16,506 nt of DNA, from assembly GCA_934501115.1 (NCBI GenBank), contig CAKSTO010000051.1, forward strand, positions 1 through 16,506, written 5' to 3'. The notes beneath the pieces were generated by a model. It was not told where the DNA came from. It did no database searches and saw nothing but the letters and a program-made list of their open reading frames with translations. The stretch's first letter is position 1. Every line of letters starts with the position of its first letter. Made by a program: the position numbers and the translations under genes. The DNA comes from an uncultured Faecalibacterium sp. Lineage in GTDB: Bacteria > Bacillota > Clostridia > Oscillospirales > Ruminococcaceae. Shown piece by piece: positions 14,040-16,506 of this stretch.

Positions 14040-14924
14040 TTAATCCCGGTTCTGCACGGCAGCCGCACCGCCGATGATCTCGGTGATCTCCTGTGTGATG
14101 GAGCCCTGACGGGTGCGGTTGTATTCCAGCTGCAGCCCGCGGATCATATCATTGGCGCTCTTGGTGGCAGAATCCATAGCGGTCATGCGGGCGCTCTGCT
14201 CTGCGCAGAAGCTCTCTGTCATGGCACCGAAGATCATGCCGTGCATATAAATAGGAGCCGTCTGCTCAAACACCGTCCATGCATCCGGGAACAGCTCCAC
14301 TTCCCCCTTCGGGTCGCCCAGACCCTTGGGCGCGGGCTGCAGATGGTCACGATCCAACGGCAGCAGACGCACCATAGTGGGTTCGCTGGTCAGCGCATTC
14401 TCGATTCGGGTGTAGATGAGATAGATCTCATCCAGCTCACCGGACTTGAAGTCGTCGATGGCATCTACCGTGATATCGCGGGCACGCTGCAGCGTGGGCG
14501 CTGTTGCCGCGTAGTGAAAATCCTCCACCAGACGCGGATCCTTGTGGTACAACGCACGGTATCCGGTCTGACCGATCACGTAGAACCGGGCATTCTCATC
14601 GCCGCACGCCTGTTCTTTCAGAAACTTGATGATGTTCTGGTTATAGGCACCTGCCATGCCCTTATCTGCCGTCAGCACGACGTAAGCGCGCTTGGGGGCT
14701 GCGGTATTGCGTTCGTGGAAGAACGGATGCACCGGCTCCTCCGGCAGATGGGGCACCACGCGGGAGATGGTGTCGCGCATACGATTGAAGTAGGGCGACA
14801 CGTTCTGGTAGTTCTTGCGCGCCTTGCGCAGCTTGGACGAGGAGATCAGATACATGGCGTTCGTGATCTTCATAGTGTCCTGAATGCTCTCAATGCGCTC
14901 CTTCAGCAGCTTACTGGACGGCAT
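14040..14924 (-). CDS. atpG: ATP synthase F1 gamma subunit
   Basis: Gamma is the central rotor shaft. I start it at the ATG at 14924 (MPSSKLLKERIESIQDTMKITNAM), which aligns with the usual gamma N-terminus and has GGGAGG 8 bases upstream. The frame extends 6 codons further up, but with a poorer site. This gives 294 residues, normal for the family. The conserved end IRGLQLEYNRTRQGSITQEITEIIGGAAA is present, as is LTADKGMAGAYNQNI (normally SDRGLCGGLN). It overlaps the end of atpA by 14 bases. The repeat between atpG and atpD starts within 4 bases of its stop. Confidence 0.95.
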   Translation of the reverse strand: MPSSKLLKERIESIQDTMKITNAMYLISSSKLRKARKNYQNVSPYFNRMRDTISRVVPHLPEEPVHPFFHERNTAAPKRAYVVLTADKGMAGAYNQNIIKFLKEQACGDENARFYVIGQTGYRALYHKDPRLVEDFHYAATAPTLQRARDITVDAIDDFKSGELDEIYLIYTRIENALTSEPTMVRLLPLDRDHLQPAPKGLGDPKGEVELFPDAWTVFEQTAPIYMHGMIFGAMTESFCAEQSARMTAMDSATKSANDMIRGLQLEYNRTRQGSITQEITEIIGGAAAVQNRD

Positions 14925-16425
14925 GGCTGTCGCCTCCCGCATAAGCTTTCCAGGCGTTCAGGATGGCATCGACCATATCAGGTTCCAGCTTGCCGGTGGC
15001 GGTGATCTTATCCATCGTACCGGACACATCCGCGCGGAACTGACGCACAAATGCGGAAGTTTTGGTGCGCAGCTCGGCAGTGGGCAGTTCGTCCAGCACA
15101 CCGTGGGAAGCCAGCACCAGCGTGACCACCTGCTCGGCGTCGGACTTGGGCTGATACAGCGGCTGCTTGAGCATTTCCATCAGAGCCTTGCCGTGGTCCA
15201 GCTGGCGGCGGGTCTCCGCATCCAGATCCGAGCTGAACTGTGCAAAGGACTCCATATCCTTGTACTGTGCCAGCTCGATACGCAGGTTGGCGTTGGCCTT
15301 CTTCATGGCCTTGGTCTGGGCAGCGCCGCCCACACGGGACACCGACAGACCGACATTGACAGCCGGGCGGTTGCCTGCATTGAACAGGGCGCTCTCCAGG
15401 AAGATCTGACCATCGGTGATGGAAATGACGTTGGTGGGGATGTAGGCCGAAACATCGCCTGCCTGCGTCTCAACGATGGGCAGTGCGGTGATGGAGCCGC
15501 CGCCCAGATCGTCGCGCATCCGGCAGGAGCGCTCCAGCAGACGGGAGTGCAGATAGAACACATCGCCGGGGTAAGCCTCACGACCCGGAGAGCGGCGCAG
15601 CAGCAGCGAGATGGCACGGTAGGCCACCGCATGCTTGGACAGATCGTCGTAAACGATCAGCACACTCTTACCCTGACTCATGAAGTACTCGGCCAGTGCG
15701 GTACCGGCATAGGGTGCGATGTACTGCAGAGGAGCGGAATCCGAAGCAGTAGCAGCTACGATGGTGGTGTAGCTCATGGCACCGTGCTTCTGCAGATCGC
15801 CTGCCACGCGGGCAATGGAAGAAGCCTTCTGGCCGATGGCCACATAAATGCACAGCACCCCGGTGTTTTTCTGGTTCAGGATGGCGTCCGTGGCGATGGA
15901 GGTCTTGCCGGTCTGGCGGTCGCCGATGATCAGCTCACGCTGGCCGCGGCCGATGGGGAACATGGAGTCGATGGCGAGGATGCCGGTGTGGAGCGGGGTA
16001 TCCACGCTCTGACGCTCCAGAATGCCGGGGGCCTGCTTCTCAATGGGGTTGTAGCCCACAGCTTCAATGGGACCCTTGCCGTCAATAGGCTCACCCAGCG
16101 GGCTGATGACACGACCCAGAAAGGCATCGCCCACCGGGATACCGGCGCGCTTGCCGCTGCGGGTCACCATGGTGCCCACGCCGACGGTCTCAGCTCCGTC
16201 GAACAGCATGACGCCCAGCTGTTCCGGCTCCACGCTCTCCACCATGCCCTTGGCACCGTTGTCGAAGGTAACGATCTCGCCATATACGGCGCGGTTCATG
16301 CCTTCAACGTGTACGATGCCGTCGGCAGAGGAGATGACCACGCCGCCCTCAGCAGAGGTCTCGGCGGGCTTGTAGTCCTCAATGCGGGTCTTGAGGGTGG
16401 CCAGCGAGGGCTTGCCCTCCATCAT
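14911..16425 (-). CDS. atpA: ATP synthase F1 alpha subunit, in frame with upstream delta-like sequence
   Basis: Alpha forms the non-catalytic nucleotide sites of the F1 hexamer. From the ATG at 16425 (MMEGKPSLATLKTRIEDYK) it has 504 residues, near the usual 500-513. It carries Walker A GDRQTGKT at about 168-175, VAIGQKASSIARV, YDDLSKHAVAYRAISLLLRR, PGDVFYLHSRLLER and the C-terminal AILNAWKAYAG. A second ATG lies at 16422. Neither has a convincing Shine-Dalgarno (CTGGATAAG precedes them), and the same frame stays open to the window edge through delta-like residues. The mature start is therefore uncertain: either internal initiation here or one long delta-alpha polypeptide. Its stop overlaps atpG by 14 bases. 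Confidence 0.93.
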   Translation of the reverse strand: MMEGKPSLATLKTRIEDYKPAETSAEGGVVISSADGIVHVEGMNRAVYGEIVTFDNGAKGMVESVEPEQLGVMLFDGAETVGVGTMVTRSGKRAGIPVGDAFLGRVISPLGEPIDGKGPIEAVGYNPIEKQAPGILERQSVDTPLHTGILAIDSMFPIGRGQRELIIGDRQTGKTSIATDAILNQKNTGVLCIYVAIGQKASSIARVAGDLQKHGAMSYTTIVAATASDSAPLQYIAPYAGTALAEYFMSQGKSVLIVYDDLSKHAVAYRAISLLLRRSPGREAYPGDVFYLHSRLLERSCRMRDDLGGGSITALPIVETQAGDVSAYIPTNVISITDGQIFLESALFNAGNRPAVNVGLSVSRVGGAAQTKAMKKANANLRIELAQYKDMESFAQFSSDLDAETRRQLDHGKALMEMLKQPLYQPKSDAEQVVTLVLASHGVLDELPTAELRTKTSAFVRQFRADVSGTMDKITATGKLEPDMVDAILNAWKAYAGGDSHAVQ

Positions 16426-16506
16426 CTTATCCAGCTGATGACGGCCGGAGTTATCGAACACGCGGTCGCCCACCTGCAGGACATAGCCGGACAGCAGGCT
16501 CTCGTC
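16426..16506 (-). CDS. atpH: C-terminal end of ATP synthase delta subunit, fused in frame to alpha (partial)
   Basis: The last 27 codons of the window before the alpha ATG read DESLLSGYVLQVGDRV then FDNSGRHQLDK. This fits the C-terminal signature of delta/OSCP subunits: D-x-S-(I/L)-x-G, hydrophobic residues, (A/V)GD-x-V-x-D-x-S-x-R-x-x-L, as in the E. coli protein. Delta joins the peripheral stalk to the N-termini of alpha, and atpH normally precedes atpA, so position also agrees. There is no stop between this segment and alpha. The rest of atpH lies outside the window. Confidence 0.75.

Overview
The window reads as a chromosomal segment of a GC-rich, low-oxygen gut Firmicute. Gene content, the SLH-like C-terminus of the surface protein and the style of the intergenic repeats resemble Faecalibacterium or a close Oscillospiraceae relative. 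The assignment is from memory of such proteins and was not searched. Most of it is housekeeping: de novo purine synthesis, aromatic amino-acid entry and F-type ATP synthase. A small accessory stretch lies in the middle.

Layout, left to right. (1) 1-3591, minus strand: purE, purF and purM (the last cut by the edge). A long leader precedes purE, with a sigma-A-like promoter, a small ORF with a strong Shine-Dalgarno and an intrinsic terminator that RNA polymerase must pass to reach purE. (2) 3638-4120, minus: a YbaK-type Cys-tRNA(Pro) deacylase. (3) 4333-5584, plus: aroF (DAHP synthase with a ferredoxin-like regulatory domain). Its promoter carries two copies of one palindrome, and its 5' UTR can fold to hide the Shine-Dalgarno. 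(4) 5641-7743, minus: a secreted beta-helix surface protein with an SLH-like end, out of frame in this sequence because of a run of nine G just after the signal peptide. (5) 7872-9458, plus: a DUF3783-like gene coupled to apbE, a lipoprotein FAD:protein FMN transferase. (6) 9634-10500, minus: an orphan response regulator with a SARP-type output domain. (7) 10589-11956, minus: an SPFH/band-7 membrane protein coupled to a 66-residue Arc-like DNA-binding protein, behind a near-consensus promoter overlapped by a dyad. (8) 11973-16506, minus: ATP synthase genes in the order delta(tail)-alpha-gamma-beta-epsilon, with a terminator after epsilon.

The strongest anomalies are these. The delta C-terminus is continuous in frame with alpha, with no stop codon between them, which suggests a delta-alpha fusion. 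A G9 tract switches the surface protein off. The purE leader looks like an attenuator. The aroF control region is double-layered. Three copies of one imperfect palindromic repeat family lie between genes, two of them inside operons (purE/purF and atpG/atpD).

No tRNA, rRNA, CRISPR array, insertion sequence, integrase or phage gene was seen.
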